Both the position numbers and the translations under genes were made by a program. DNA of 61,901 bases from contig CAZPUR010000006.1 in assembly GCA_964589815.1 (NCBI GenBank), positions 1 through 61,901 on the forward strand. The letters are read 5' to 3'. Position 1 is the first letter of the stretch. Each line of letters begins with the position of its first letter. Source of the stretch: CAZPUR01 sp964589815. GTDB lineage: Bacteria > Patescibacteriota > Microgenomatia > UBA1400. Under the pieces are notes generated by a model. It was not told where the DNA came from, ran no database searches, and saw only the letters and a list, made by a program, of their open reading frames with translations. Shown here piece after piece: positions 47,634-54,664 of this stretch.

Positions 47634-48071
47634 TTAATTACTAATGATAATAGTGACCGGACCGTCGTTAATTAACTCTACTTCCATCATGGCTCTGAAG
47701 ATGCCTGATTTCACGATTAAACCAAATGATTTTAGGTTTTCAATGAAGAGGTGATAAAATCTTTCTGCTTTTTTTGGCTTGGCTGCTTGGACAAAAGAGG
47801 GACGATTGCCTTTTTTACAATCACCATAAAGAGTAAATTGAGAAACCACTAGAACTTCACCCCCAACTTCTAACAATGACTGATTCATTTTCCCCTGTTT
47901 ATCTCTTAAAATTCTTAACTGAGCTGTTTTTCTGGCTAACCAATGAATTTTTTTCTCGGCGTCGTCTTCGGCCACACCTAAAAAAACCAAAAAACCAGGG
48001 CCGATTTGACTGACAACTTTGTTTTTGACTTTAACCTGGGCTTGGCTAACTCGCTGAACAACAACTTTCAT
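47634..48071 (-). CDS. dtd: D-aminoacyl-tRNA deacylase
   Basis: 145 residues. MKVVVQRVSQAQV at the N-terminus, the SQFTLYGDCKKGNRPSF active-site segment and ELINDGPVTIII near the end are the DTD1 hallmarks. It recycles D-aminoacyl-tRNAs and also mischarged Gly-tRNA-Ala. Complete. Confidence 0.95.
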   Translation of the reverse strand: MKVVVQRVSQAQVKVKNKVVSQIGPGFLVFLGVAEDDAEKKIHWLARKTAQLRILRDKQGKMNQSLLEVGGEVLVVSQFTLYGDCKKGNRPSFVQAAKPKKAERFYHLFIENLKSFGLIVKSGIFRAMMEVELINDGPVTIIISN

Positions 48072-48078
48072 AATATAG

Positions 48079-48112
48079 ATCCTGAAATCCGCCGGCTGGC
48101 GGATTCAGGATG
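48079..48112. repeat. interspersed palindrome, copy 4, with extended arms
   Basis: TCCGCCGGCTGGCGGA (48088-48103) is extended by ATCCTGAA on the left and TTCAGGAT on the right, giving a 33-nt hairpin. It lies between dtd and tpiA and overlaps the tpiA stop codon. Confidence 0.8.
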
Positions 48113-48770
48113 ACATAGGTGAAAAAGCAGAGCTTAAACTTGATAATACTTGCCTGGGATCACTGGCTTGGACAAAAGCAGAAGATAAAGCCACTCCCTT
48201 AAGGCCGATTTTTAAACTGTTAAAAACATCCTCTCTATCTCTTATTCCCGCTCCGATTAAAGGAGTTGACCTAATGGATTCAATAAACTCTCTGATTAAC
48301 TGGAAGTTTCCCGGCTTCTCAATCATGGCCATATCAGAAGCAATCAGTTGAGGATCTTCTAAGGCGATGTAAGTGGGTTTAAATTGGTCCACTTTAACGG
48401 CGATTTTAACGTCTTTGGCAAAAATCAAAGTTTCTAAGTCCTGATGGCTGGCTTTTTCAATGGCTATGCCCAAATCAGCAAAACTATAAAAATTACGCTC
48501 TGAATGATTGAGAAAAACACCTGAGGCACCAGCTTTTTTTAAGGCCAGAGCGGTGGTGAAGCCGGTATGTTTACCTTCAGAAACAGAATCAAGATGCTGG
48601 CCAAAAATGGGAATTTTTATTTGCTGAGCCACCCGAAAAATATCGGTTGCCTGCAAAGCCAGGTTAATTTTGACTCCGGTTGCCTGACTGACCTCTTGGG
48701 CGATCCGGGCCAGTTCCACTGCCCCTTCTCCAGTGGCTTGGGGATAGGTTTTGAAATTTAAAAATATCAT
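48105..48770 (-). CDS. tpiA: triosephosphate isomerase, archaeal type
   Basis: 221 residues. MIFLNFKTY (catalytic Lys), GQHLDSVSEGKHTGF, VFLNHSERNF (catalytic His), YIALEDPQLI (catalytic Glu) and LIGAGIRDREDV with GVALSSAFV (phosphate loop). Length and motif wording match the short archaeal TIM rather than the ~250-residue bacterial form. Interconverts DHAP and glyceraldehyde-3-P. Its stop codon is contributed by the palindrome repeat. Confidence 0.9.
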   Translation of the reverse strand: MIFLNFKTYPQATGEGAVELARIAQEVSQATGVKINLALQATDIFRVAQQIKIPIFGQHLDSVSEGKHTGFTTALALKKAGASGVFLNHSERNFYSFADLGIAIEKASHQDLETLIFAKDVKIAVKVDQFKPTYIALEDPQLIASDMAMIEKPGNFQLIREFIESIRSTPLIGAGIRDREDVFNSLKIGLKGVALSSAFVQASDPRQVLSSLSSAFSPMSS

Positions 48771-49007
48771 TTACAATTCTTCTTCTATTTTACCTAAGTC
48801 TTTGTCAACAGAAATATCATCCATACCTTCCAATTCTTTTTCAATCTCGTCTAAGGACATTTCCGAGGGATCTTTTGGTTCTGCTTCAGTCTCTTCGACG
48901 GTCTCTTCCAGTTCTTCTTTTGGCTGAACTTTTTGCTTTAATTCTTGGATTTGGGCCGTACAACCGGTTAACAATAAACTGCAGACCATTAATAAAACAA
49001 TTTTCAT
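48771..49007 (-). CDS. small acidic lipoprotein
   Basis: 78 residues. Signal peptide with lipobox LTGC (Cys ~17), then an extremely Glu/Asp-rich tail. It would be anchored to the outer face of the membrane. It ends 0 nt before the tpiA start. No family. Confidence 0.65.
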   Translation of the reverse strand: MKIVLLMVCSLLLTGCTAQIQELKQKVQPKEELEETVEETEAEPKDPSEMSLDEIEKELEGMDDISVDKDLGKIEEEL

Positions 49008-49060
49008 TTCACTTAATCCGCCAAGGACTGGTTGTATTTTTATAAAAAATGTTTTAAATT

Positions 49061-50143
49061 ATGCCTATGCTTAAAGTTTTTAGTCTTGTTTTCATTCTAA
49101 TTAGTCTTGGCTTCTTTTGCAACCGATCGGCTTTATCTCAGGAACAATTACCAGAGGAAAAATATTTTAAAGCTCAAATAGTAGCCATTCTTGAAACAGA
49201 CAAAGTTCAAGTTAAAATCCTGGAAGGTGAAGAAAAAGATAATTTAATTGAACTTGAGTATGGCCCCGGTCTTAACCTTAAAAATTCCCAAAAACTGAAG
49301 AAAGACGAAACCGTAGTTTTATTACAACAGCAAGTGGGAGAAAATAAAACCCAGTATTTTATCATTGATAAATACCGTTTAGGCAATCTCGCCTTTATCT
49401 TTTTTATTTTCTTTTTTGGCGTCATCCTTGTGGCCGGCCTTCAAGGTTTAACTTCAATCCTGGGAATGTTGGTTTCTCTTTTGGTGATTCTTAAATTTAT
49501 TGTTCCCCAAATTCTTCAAGGCCACAATCCTTTTTTAATTAGTTTAATTGGCTCTTTATTTATCCTGGCCTCTACTATCTATTTGGCTCATGGCTTAAAT
49601 ATTAAGACCCATTTAGCCGCGCTTTCCACTTTAATCACTCTGATTCTGACGGCTATTCTTTCAGTGGTTTTTACTCAAATGGCTTTGCTTACCGGTCTTG
49701 GTTCAGAAGAAGCTTATTCATTAACTTTAGGTTCAACCGCCCAGATTAATTTTAAAGGTTTGCTTTTGGGTGGCATTTTAATTGGTGCCTTGGGTTCTTT
49801 GGATGATGTCACTACTTCCCAAGCGGCGGCACTTTTTGAACTTAACAGTCTTGATGCCAAAATTTCTTTGGAAGAATTGATTAAAAGGGGCATGAGAATC
49901 GGCAAAGAACACGTGGCCGGCATGGTTAATACCTTAATTCTAGCTTATGCCGGTGCTTCTTTGGCTTTATTTTTACTTTTTTATTTAGGCGCCCAAAGCA
50001 AGCCTTTTTGGATGATTTTGAACAGCGAAGTTATTGCTGAAGAAATTATCAGGGCCTTGGCCGGCAGCACTGGTTTGGTTTTGGCCGTGCCTATCACTAC
50101 TTTTCTAGCTGCTTATTATCTTAAAAAGAAAAAGCGTCATTAG
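49061..50143 (+). CDS. YibE/F family membrane protein
   Basis: 360 residues: signal peptide, a ~90-residue outside beta domain (VQVKILEGEEKDNLIELEYGPGL) and about seven membrane helices. GALGSLDDVTTSQAAALFEL and GMRIGKEHVAGMVNTLILAYAGASL are the typical YibE/F motifs. Function is unknown; probably transport. ATG at 49061 or 49067. It overlaps convergently by 4 nt with the second L,D-transpeptidase gene. Confidence 0.9.
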   Translation: MPMLKVFSLVFILISLGFFCNRSALSQEQLPEEKYFKAQIVAILETDKVQVKILEGEEKDNLIELEYGPGLNLKNSQKLKKDETVVLLQQQVGENKTQYFIIDKYRLGNLAFIFFIFFFGVILVAGLQGLTSILGMLVSLLVILKFIVPQILQGHNPFLISLIGSLFILASTIYLAHGLNIKTHLAALSTLITLILTAILSVVFTQMALLTGLGSEEAYSLTLGSTAQINFKGLLLGGILIGALGSLDDVTTSQAAALFELNSLDAKISLEELIKRGMRIGKEHVAGMVNTLILAYAGASLALFLLFYLGAQSKPFWMILNSEVIAEEIIRALAGSTGLVLAVPITTFLAAYYLKKKKRH

Positions 50144-50763
50144 TAGTGAATCACCACTCTGGTTCCGACGGAAACTCTCTCAAAAACAAATCCTGCTTCA
50201 GGCGTACGCATATTAACACAACCATGACTCATGGGATGGCCAAAATTATTGTGCCAGTAAGTGCCGTGGATGCCGTAACCGCGGTAGAAATACATGGTCC
50301 AAGGCACGCCGGGCAAATAATAACCCGGCCCCCTCATCGTCGTTGAAGCCAGTTTAATCCAAATATAATAAGTACCGGTGGGCGTCGGTGTCCAAGGCAT
50401 GCCGGTGGAAACGCTAAAACAATTGGTGCCGCCGCCATGGAATAAACAAAGAGTTTGACTGGATAAATTAATATCGATCCAAGTATTGGGGTCAGCAGCC
50501 AGAACTCTTTGGGCCATTTCATCATCTAAGGGAATGGCTGGCGGTTTGACCTTTAATCTTTTGGAATGCCAAACCACTTTATCTTTGTCAACATCTTCAT
50601 ATTTGCCTTGATGCTGTTGAATTTCCTTTTCATAGGCTTTGGAACCCAACTGGAGGTGATCAATATAAGGATAAATGTATTTATCTCTGAAGCCGAAAAA
50701 TAAAAAAATTGAAGTTAGGATAACAATCGGTAGAATATTGTACAGTTTTATTTTCTTCCTCAT
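50140..50763 (-). CDS. L,D-transpeptidase (YkuD), copy 2
   Basis: 207 residues. Membrane anchor (ILPIVILTSIFLFFGF), then WIDINLSSQTLCLFHGG, TPTPTGTYYIW and the catalytic HNNFGHPMSHGCVNM, almost identical to copy 1 at this point. The overall similarity shows the two are paralogues. Followed 13 nt upstream by an exported Ig-like gene, perhaps one operon. Confidence 0.92.
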   Translation of the reverse strand: MRKKIKLYNILPIVILTSIFLFFGFRDKYIYPYIDHLQLGSKAYEKEIQQHQGKYEDVDKDKVVWHSKRLKVKPPAIPLDDEMAQRVLAADPNTWIDINLSSQTLCLFHGGGTNCFSVSTGMPWTPTPTGTYYIWIKLASTTMRGPGYYLPGVPWTMYFYRGYGIHGTYWHNNFGHPMSHGCVNMRTPEAGFVFERVSVGTRVVIHY

Positions 50764-50776
50764 TTTAATTCTAAAA

Positions 50777-51328
50777 TCATTCTATCATAACTTTGACACT
50801 AGTGCTACGCAAAGGTCGATAAAAATTGGTTTTATCCTGGCTCCAAGTCAACCAAACATAATAAGTGCCGGGGTGAGTAAAAATCATCCCATTAGAGATA
50901 CCCATTTCCTTTCCTGGGTCAAGAGTGGGAGCAGCCGGACCGTTGAGGCAACCAAAACTCACGCCGCCGGAATGATTAAAACAAAGGTGGGTTAAATTTT
51001 TCATTTCCGGGCCTTCATTTTTAATGGCCGTTGAAAAAATAATTTCCTGGCCTGTCTGGGCATAAGTCCGACTGGCAGTCATTGGTTTGCTTTCCACAAT
51101 GGTAAACTTAGTTGAAACACCGCTGCCTCCAACTGATAAGCCGTTGGCTTCCGATTCCAATTCTTCTTCTTTCCAGGCAACAAAAGAGTCTTGGTCTTCT
51201 GTTTCTGCAGCGGTTTCTTTAACTGCTGTTTCCGACTCAACTGCTTTACTTTGGCTCGACCAATAAGCCAAAGCCAAACCTAAAATAAAAAAACCGATGA
51301 CAATTAAAACTTTAATAACTTTTTTCAT
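50777..51328 (-). CDS. exported protein with an Ig-like/CARDB-type domain
   Basis: 183 residues. An N-terminal helix (IKVLIVIGFFILGLALAYW) and acidic linker precede a beta-rich domain: TFAKTGQEIIFSTAIKNEGPEMKNLTHLCFNHSG... PGTYYVWLTWSQDKTNFYRPL. The pattern resembles CARDB/Ig-like surface domains. Two Cys may form a disulfide. It is upstream of L,D-transpeptidase copy 2 by 13 nt. Confidence 0.6.
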   Translation of the reverse strand: MKKVIKVLIVIGFFILGLALAYWSSQSKAVESETAVKETAAETEDQDSFVAWKEEELESEANGLSVGGSGVSTKFTIVESKPMTASRTYAQTGQEIIFSTAIKNEGPEMKNLTHLCFNHSGGVSFGCLNGPAAPTLDPGKEMGISNGMIFTHPGTYYVWLTWSQDKTNFYRPLRSTSVKVMIE

Positions 51329-51375
51329 CTTTTTTCTGCTTTTATGCTAACAATCTCTCGCCTCGCTTGTCAATC

Positions 51376-52533
51376 TTAAGCGGGGGCTGGTTTGGAAACT
51401 TTTATTTGGGTTCGGAAAATAAGTTTGTCCAAAGTCAAAGGAGATAAAAAGGAAATTATTTCCAAGGTAAAAATCGATAATTCAAAAGCGCAGGGAATCA
51501 TGTTGGTGATAAAATAGGCGCCCAAGCCTAAAATTAGAGCTTTTTGAAATGAACCTTTAAATAAGCTCTTCTGCATTCTCCTGATAGCTTTGGGGTCAAT
51601 ATTTTCAGCCTTGGCCAGTTTAACCTTTTCATTGATTTTGGGAAAATCAAGCCAGAGAAGAATTAAAAAAGTCATAATGGCGGTAATCAGGTTAAAAGTA
51701 GGGTTTGATTTAGAAACGTCGCCGGAAAAAATTCTGATTTGCCAACCGATGGGAAAATTTCTTAAGATTAACCAACCTAAAATCAAGAGCAAAACGGTTA
51801 AACCACTGCTTTTTTTGATAAATTTTTTAATCAGATTGAAAGCCGATGGTTCTTCCTCGCCTGGGATGTAGGGTTTGGCTTTTTTAATAATAAAGGGAAG
51901 GATTTTACCCATTAAGAGTTTATAAACAATAACTATTCCCCAAAAAATAAAGACTTTATCCATGCCTAAATCAATGGTTTTGGTAAAAACCAGGTAAGGA
52001 ATTTTAAAAAAAGTGTCTTGGATAGGATATTGGGGATAAGGCACAAAAGAATATAATAGTTTGGGGTCTAAGGGTCGTGAATAAAAGTCCTCTAAAAACA
52101 AACGGCCTATAGAAAGATAGGAAATCGTCTGAATAAAAAAATTAACCACATACCAGAGAAAAGTTCTTTCTCCAGCCCGAAAACTTTTTTTCAGAAACTG
52201 ATGTTTTTCTTTTCTGATTTCAAAGCCTTCAATTTTATCTTCAAACTCTTTAAGCTGAAGGGAATGCCGGAGGTTAATAATTCTAAAAGGAACCATCAGC
52301 AGTGTTTGGAAAAAACCTAAACAAACGACCGCAATCCACATTCTTTTAATCAAGCGATAGAAGAGAAACAAAAAGCTGGCGTAAAATTGAAAAGTCAAGC
52401 CGCTGAACAAAGCATATAAAAGCAGAATTAAAATAAGAAAGGTAAAAATGGTTCTAATGGGAGGCAAACTAATATGCTGGTCGGAAACAATAGGACTTTG
52501 GTCTGGTTTTTCTTCAACCTTATCTTCGCTCAT
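51376..52533 (-). CDS. multi-pass membrane protein of unknown function
   Basis: 385 residues. About eight hydrophobic helices. The segment KRMWIAVVCLGFFQTLLMVPFRIINLRHSLQLKEFEDKIEGFE superficially recalls the YidC/Oxa1 hairpin, but the remaining YidC motifs are not evident. Not assigned. TATGAT-type boxes lie upstream. Confidence 0.55.
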   Translation of the reverse strand: MSEDKVEEKPDQSPIVSDQHISLPPIRTIFTFLILILLLYALFSGLTFQFYASFLFLFYRLIKRMWIAVVCLGFFQTLLMVPFRIINLRHSLQLKEFEDKIEGFEIRKEKHQFLKKSFRAGERTFLWYVVNFFIQTISYLSIGRLFLEDFYSRPLDPKLLYSFVPYPQYPIQDTFFKIPYLVFTKTIDLGMDKVFIFWGIVIVYKLLMGKILPFIIKKAKPYIPGEEEPSAFNLIKKFIKKSSGLTVLLLILGWLILRNFPIGWQIRIFSGDVSKSNPTFNLITAIMTFLILLWLDFPKINEKVKLAKAENIDPKAIRRMQKSLFKGSFQKALILGLGAYFITNMIPCAFELSIFTLEIISFLSPLTLDKLIFRTQIKVSKPAPA

Positions 52534-52627
52534 AATAGTTATCTAAATCATAACAAAGTTTAAGAAGAAAAAAAACAGGAAAGACTTTGAGGATCTTAAT
52601 TTCCGCCTTTAAAAGTGATAAAATACC

Positions 52628-52704
52628 GGTAGAAAAGCATTAAGATTAATGTTGAGAAATACCTTAAATTCCGGGGTCATCTAATGGTAGGATACTTGGC
52701 TCTG
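52628..52704 (+). tRNA. tRNA-Gln 5' half (fragment), with duplicated nuclease tail upstream
   Basis: TCCGGGG acceptor strand, D-arm ATC-TAATGGTAG-GAT and anticodon 5' stem CTTGG followed by CTCTG (anticodon CTG) stop at 52704; no matching 3' half follows. The upstream 26 nt (52628-52653) are identical to 52988-53013, the 3' end of the GIY-YIG gene. So this is a remnant or split copy, not a working tRNA gene on its own. Confidence 0.7.
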
Positions 52705-52769
52705 TCCAGTACCAGATCGAAGATCGATACTGGACAGCCCAGAACCGAATTTATTCTGGTTCTGGGCTG
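52705..52769 (+). repeat. two abutting hairpins after the tRNA-Gln half
   Basis: TCCAGTA (52705-52711) pairs with TACTGGA (52728-52734); CAGCCCAGAACC (52735-52746) pairs perfectly with GGTTCTGGGCTG (52758-52769), 12 bp with an 11-nt loop. They start exactly where the tRNA half ends and stop 7 nt before the GIY-YIG ATG. Confidence 0.75.
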
Positions 52770-52776
52770 AATCAAT

Positions 52777-53050
52777 ATGAATTTCTATGTTTACGTTTTG
52801 TTTGATAAAGTTAAATTCTATATAGGCTTAACCACTAATTTAAAACGGCGGCTCAAAGAACATCTAGCGGGTAAAGTATTATAGTACTAAAAGATATAAT
52901 CAAAAGGAATTAAAGCTAATATTTGTTGAAATATTCAACAATAAAAAAGACGCAAGAAGACGGGAATTGTATTTTAAAACAACCAAAGGTAGAAAAGCAT
53001 TAAGATTAATGTTAAGAGAAACGCTTAATTGCGGGGTGGTGCAATGGTAA
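52777..53050 (+). pseudogene. GIY-YIG nuclease, frameshifted, 3' end inside tRNA-Gln
   Basis: MNFYVYVLFDKVKFYIGLTTNLKRRLKEHLAG is a GIY-YIG domain start (Tyr-Val-Tyr... Tyr-Ile-Gly). The frame then meets TAG after GKVL, while the +1 frame carries on with KYYSTKRYNQKELKLIF... RRRELYFKTTKGRKALRLMLRETL, the usual end of this small family. One deletion near 52873 repairs it. The last codons (CGVVQW, stop at 53050) read into the acceptor and D-arm of tRNA-Gln. Small GIY-YIG genes ending in a tRNA are suggestive of homing. Confidence 0.75.
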
Positions 53051-53100
53051 CACAGGTGGCTCTGAACCATCTAATCTAGGTCCGATTCCTAGCCCCGCAG
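53030..53100 (+). tRNA. tRNA-Gln (anticodon CTG)
   Basis: Acceptor TGCGGGG/CCCCGCA (U1-A72, typical of tRNA-Gln), D-arm GTG...CAC, anticodon stem GGTGG/CCATC with loop CTCTGAA (anticodon CTG), T-arm CTAGG-TCCGATT-CCTAG, discriminator G. CCA not encoded. It differs from the half copy at 52670 in acceptor and D-arm but shares the TGGCTCTG core. Confidence 0.92.
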
Positions 53101-53211
53101 CAGGATTGACGTGATTCCAACAGACCGTGCTCTCTAAAATCGCTTGAAACATTCGGCAAAAAGCACCTCCGAAGCGACAAAAATGGATTCTTTACATAGG
53201 AGATCTGAAGT
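53101..53211. other. short non-coding stretch after tRNA-Gln
   Basis: No gene or clear signal noticed; leads into the metallo-hydrolase remnant. Confidence 0.4.
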
Positions 53212-53483
53212 TTTTGTCCCGCATCTTTTCCTTTGGATTTTAAAAATAAAGTTAAATCATCTGGAACAATAATAGTTGAAGTTAGAAATTCAGCTAAAAT
53301 TATCAGTGGGGTTTATTCAACTGGCGAATTAAGTTCTTTAATAAAAGAACAGTCTTTAGTTATAAATACTAAAAGGACTTAGTAGTAATTACTGGCTGTA
53401 CCCATCTAGGAATTGTGGATATTGCTAAACAAGGCAAAAAGATGTTAAAAGAAGAATATCAAAAGGATTATATTGAAAATTGA
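53212..53483 (+). pseudogene. remnant of an MBL-fold metallohydrolase
   Basis: Two frames read SGTIIVEVRNSAKIISGVYSTGELSSLIKEQSLVINTK and then DLVVITGCTHLGIVDIAKQGKKMLKEEY. The motifs TGEL...EQSLVI and VVITGC-H-GIV are those of the metallo-beta-lactamase proteins related to 7,8-dihydropterin-6-methyl... synthase. A frameshift lies near 53383 and the N-terminal metal motif HxHxDH is missing, so it is dead. Confidence 0.68.
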
Positions 53484-53536
53484 ATAGGAAAGATAATTAA
53501 TGTTAGATAAAAAGATAAATTAAAATAAATTATATA

Positions 53537-53920
53537 ATGAATCTTTTACATATAGCCTTACATTGCCCGAGTGAAAAAAAAGCAGATATATTTTTTAATA
53601 AGATTTTAGGTTTAAAACAAAAAAAGCAATTTAAAATATCTTCAAGCCTTTCTAAGCAATTTTTTGGTATAGAAAAAGAAGGAGAGGTAAAGTTATTTTC
53701 TAACAATAATGTTTGTTTCGAAATATTTATTACGGCAATTAAACCCAAAATAGCCTATGAGCATATTTGCTTGATGGTTGAGGACAAAGAAAAGCTAATT
53801 GCTAAGTGTAAAAAATATGGAATCCAAACTTATATTACGAAAAAAGATAAAAAGGAATTTTTATTTGTTAAGGATTATGCCGGTTATCTTTATGAGATAA
53901 AAGAAACTTCAGGGTCTTGA
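53537..53920 (+). CDS. VOC-superfamily (glyoxalase-like) protein
   Basis: 127 residues. NLLHIALHCPSEKKADIFFNKILGLKQ is a glyoxalase/VOC opening (His followed by FYxxxLGL-like segment); EHICLMVEDKEKLIAKCKKYGI and VKDYAGYLYEIKE complete the betaalphabetabetabeta module pair. Metal residues His and Glu are visible but the substrate is unknown. The end lies within the promoter of the CsoR-like gene. Confidence 0.75.
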   Translation: MNLLHIALHCPSEKKADIFFNKILGLKQKKQFKISSSLSKQFFGIEKEGEVKLFSNNNVCFEIFITAIKPKIAYEHICLMVEDKEKLIAKCKKYGIQTYITKKDKKEFLFVKDYAGYLYEIKETSGS

Positions 53921-53946
53921 CAAAATACCCTAGGGGGGTGTATGAA
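53917..53946 (+). promoter_or_regulatory. promoter with CsoR/CstR-type operator
   Basis: TTGACA (53917-53922), 18-nt spacer, TATGAA (53941-53946), 6 nt before ATG 53953. The spacer holds ATACCCTAGGGGGGTGTAT (53926-53944), a near-palindrome of the ATACCC-GGGTAT type bound by CsoR-family repressors. Confidence 0.75.
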
Positions 53947-53952
53947 AGATAT

Positions 53953-54201
53953 ATGAGAAAAAACACCCTAATCCAACGCCTAAATATTATTAAGGGTCAA
54001 ATCAGTGGATTAATAAATCTTATAGAGCAAAAGGAAAATTGTCATAAAGTAACAGCACAGTTTTATGCGATTAACATCGCCCTAAAAAAAATAATTGAAT
54101 TATATTTTAAAGAAAATCTGGTTTCTTGCTTAAAATCTGTCAAGCCTAAGGAGAGAAGAACAATTGACTTTCTGTTGACAGAAATAATTAAGAATAAATA
54201 A
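53953..54201 (+). CDS. CsoR/FrmR-family transcriptional repressor
   Basis: 82 residues from ATG 53953; the frame upstream (TTG at 53917) is the -35 box. RLNIIKGQISGLINLIEQKENCHKV and the final helix ENLVSCL match the all-helical DUF156 family. Family sensing residues Cys (ENCHK) and Cys (VSC) are kept, but the copper-binding His position four before the second Cys is Asn, so a CstR-like persulfide or FrmR-like sensor is more likely than copper. It probably represses itself and the downstream genes. Confidence 0.82.
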   Translation: MRKNTLIQRLNIIKGQISGLINLIEQKENCHKVTAQFYAINIALKKIIELYFKENLVSCLKSVKPKERRTIDFLLTEIIKNK

Positions 54202-54218
54202 TTAATGAGGTTGAAACA

Positions 54219-54548
54219 ATGTCAAAAGTAATTGAACTGACAAATGAAAATTTTAATGAAAAAGTCCTGCAGTCTAAGCTGCCTATTTTAGTAGATTTCT
54301 GGGCGCCTACATGTCAGCCTTGCCTAATGATGGCACCTATTTTAGAAGAACTCTCGAAAGAACTTAGTACTAAACTAAAAATAGGAAAATTAAACGCAGG
54401 CATACCTGAACATCAAAGGTTAGCTGCCCAATATCAAATTCAAGCTATTCCTAATATGAAACTTTTTAAAAAAGGCAAAGTAGTTAAAGAATTTATTGGT
54501 TTAAGATCAAAAGAGGTTTTTAAAACAGAATTGGAAGCCGAAGTCTAA
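54219..54548 (+). CDS. thioredoxin-like protein
   Basis: 109 residues. DFWAPTCQPCLMMAPILEEL carries a C-x-x-C (Cys-Gln-Pro-Cys) in place of WCGPC, and IQAIPNMKLFKKGKVV has the cis-Pro. Typical thioredoxin length. GAGG precedes the ATG. It follows the repressor gene by 17 nt and would be co-controlled, perhaps for handling persulfides or oxidised thiols. Confidence 0.88.
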   Translation: MSKVIELTNENFNEKVLQSKLPILVDFWAPTCQPCLMMAPILEELSKELSTKLKIGKLNAGIPEHQRLAAQYQIQAIPNMKLFKKGKVVKEFIGLRSKEVFKTELEAEV

Positions 54549-54664
54549 ATAATTATTAAAAGCAATTATACTCGTTTAGAGCGAACAACTTCAGCCCGCC
54601 ACGTTTTTAATATATTAGTGCAAACTAAGATCTAAAATGTGAGTGTTTTACATAGTAACAACAA

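Noticed and set aside
51376..52533. YidC/Oxa1 insertase
   Set aside because: Only one short hydrophobic/basic segment resembles it; the other YidC regions are not evident.
52670..52704. Functional tRNA or group I intron-containing tRNA
   Set aside because: No matching 3' half ending in CCCCGGA follows within the next ~800 nt, and no intron core was recognised.
53917..53952. TTG start of the CsoR-like gene
   Set aside because: These bases form the -35 box and operator; ATG 53953 fits the family N-terminus.
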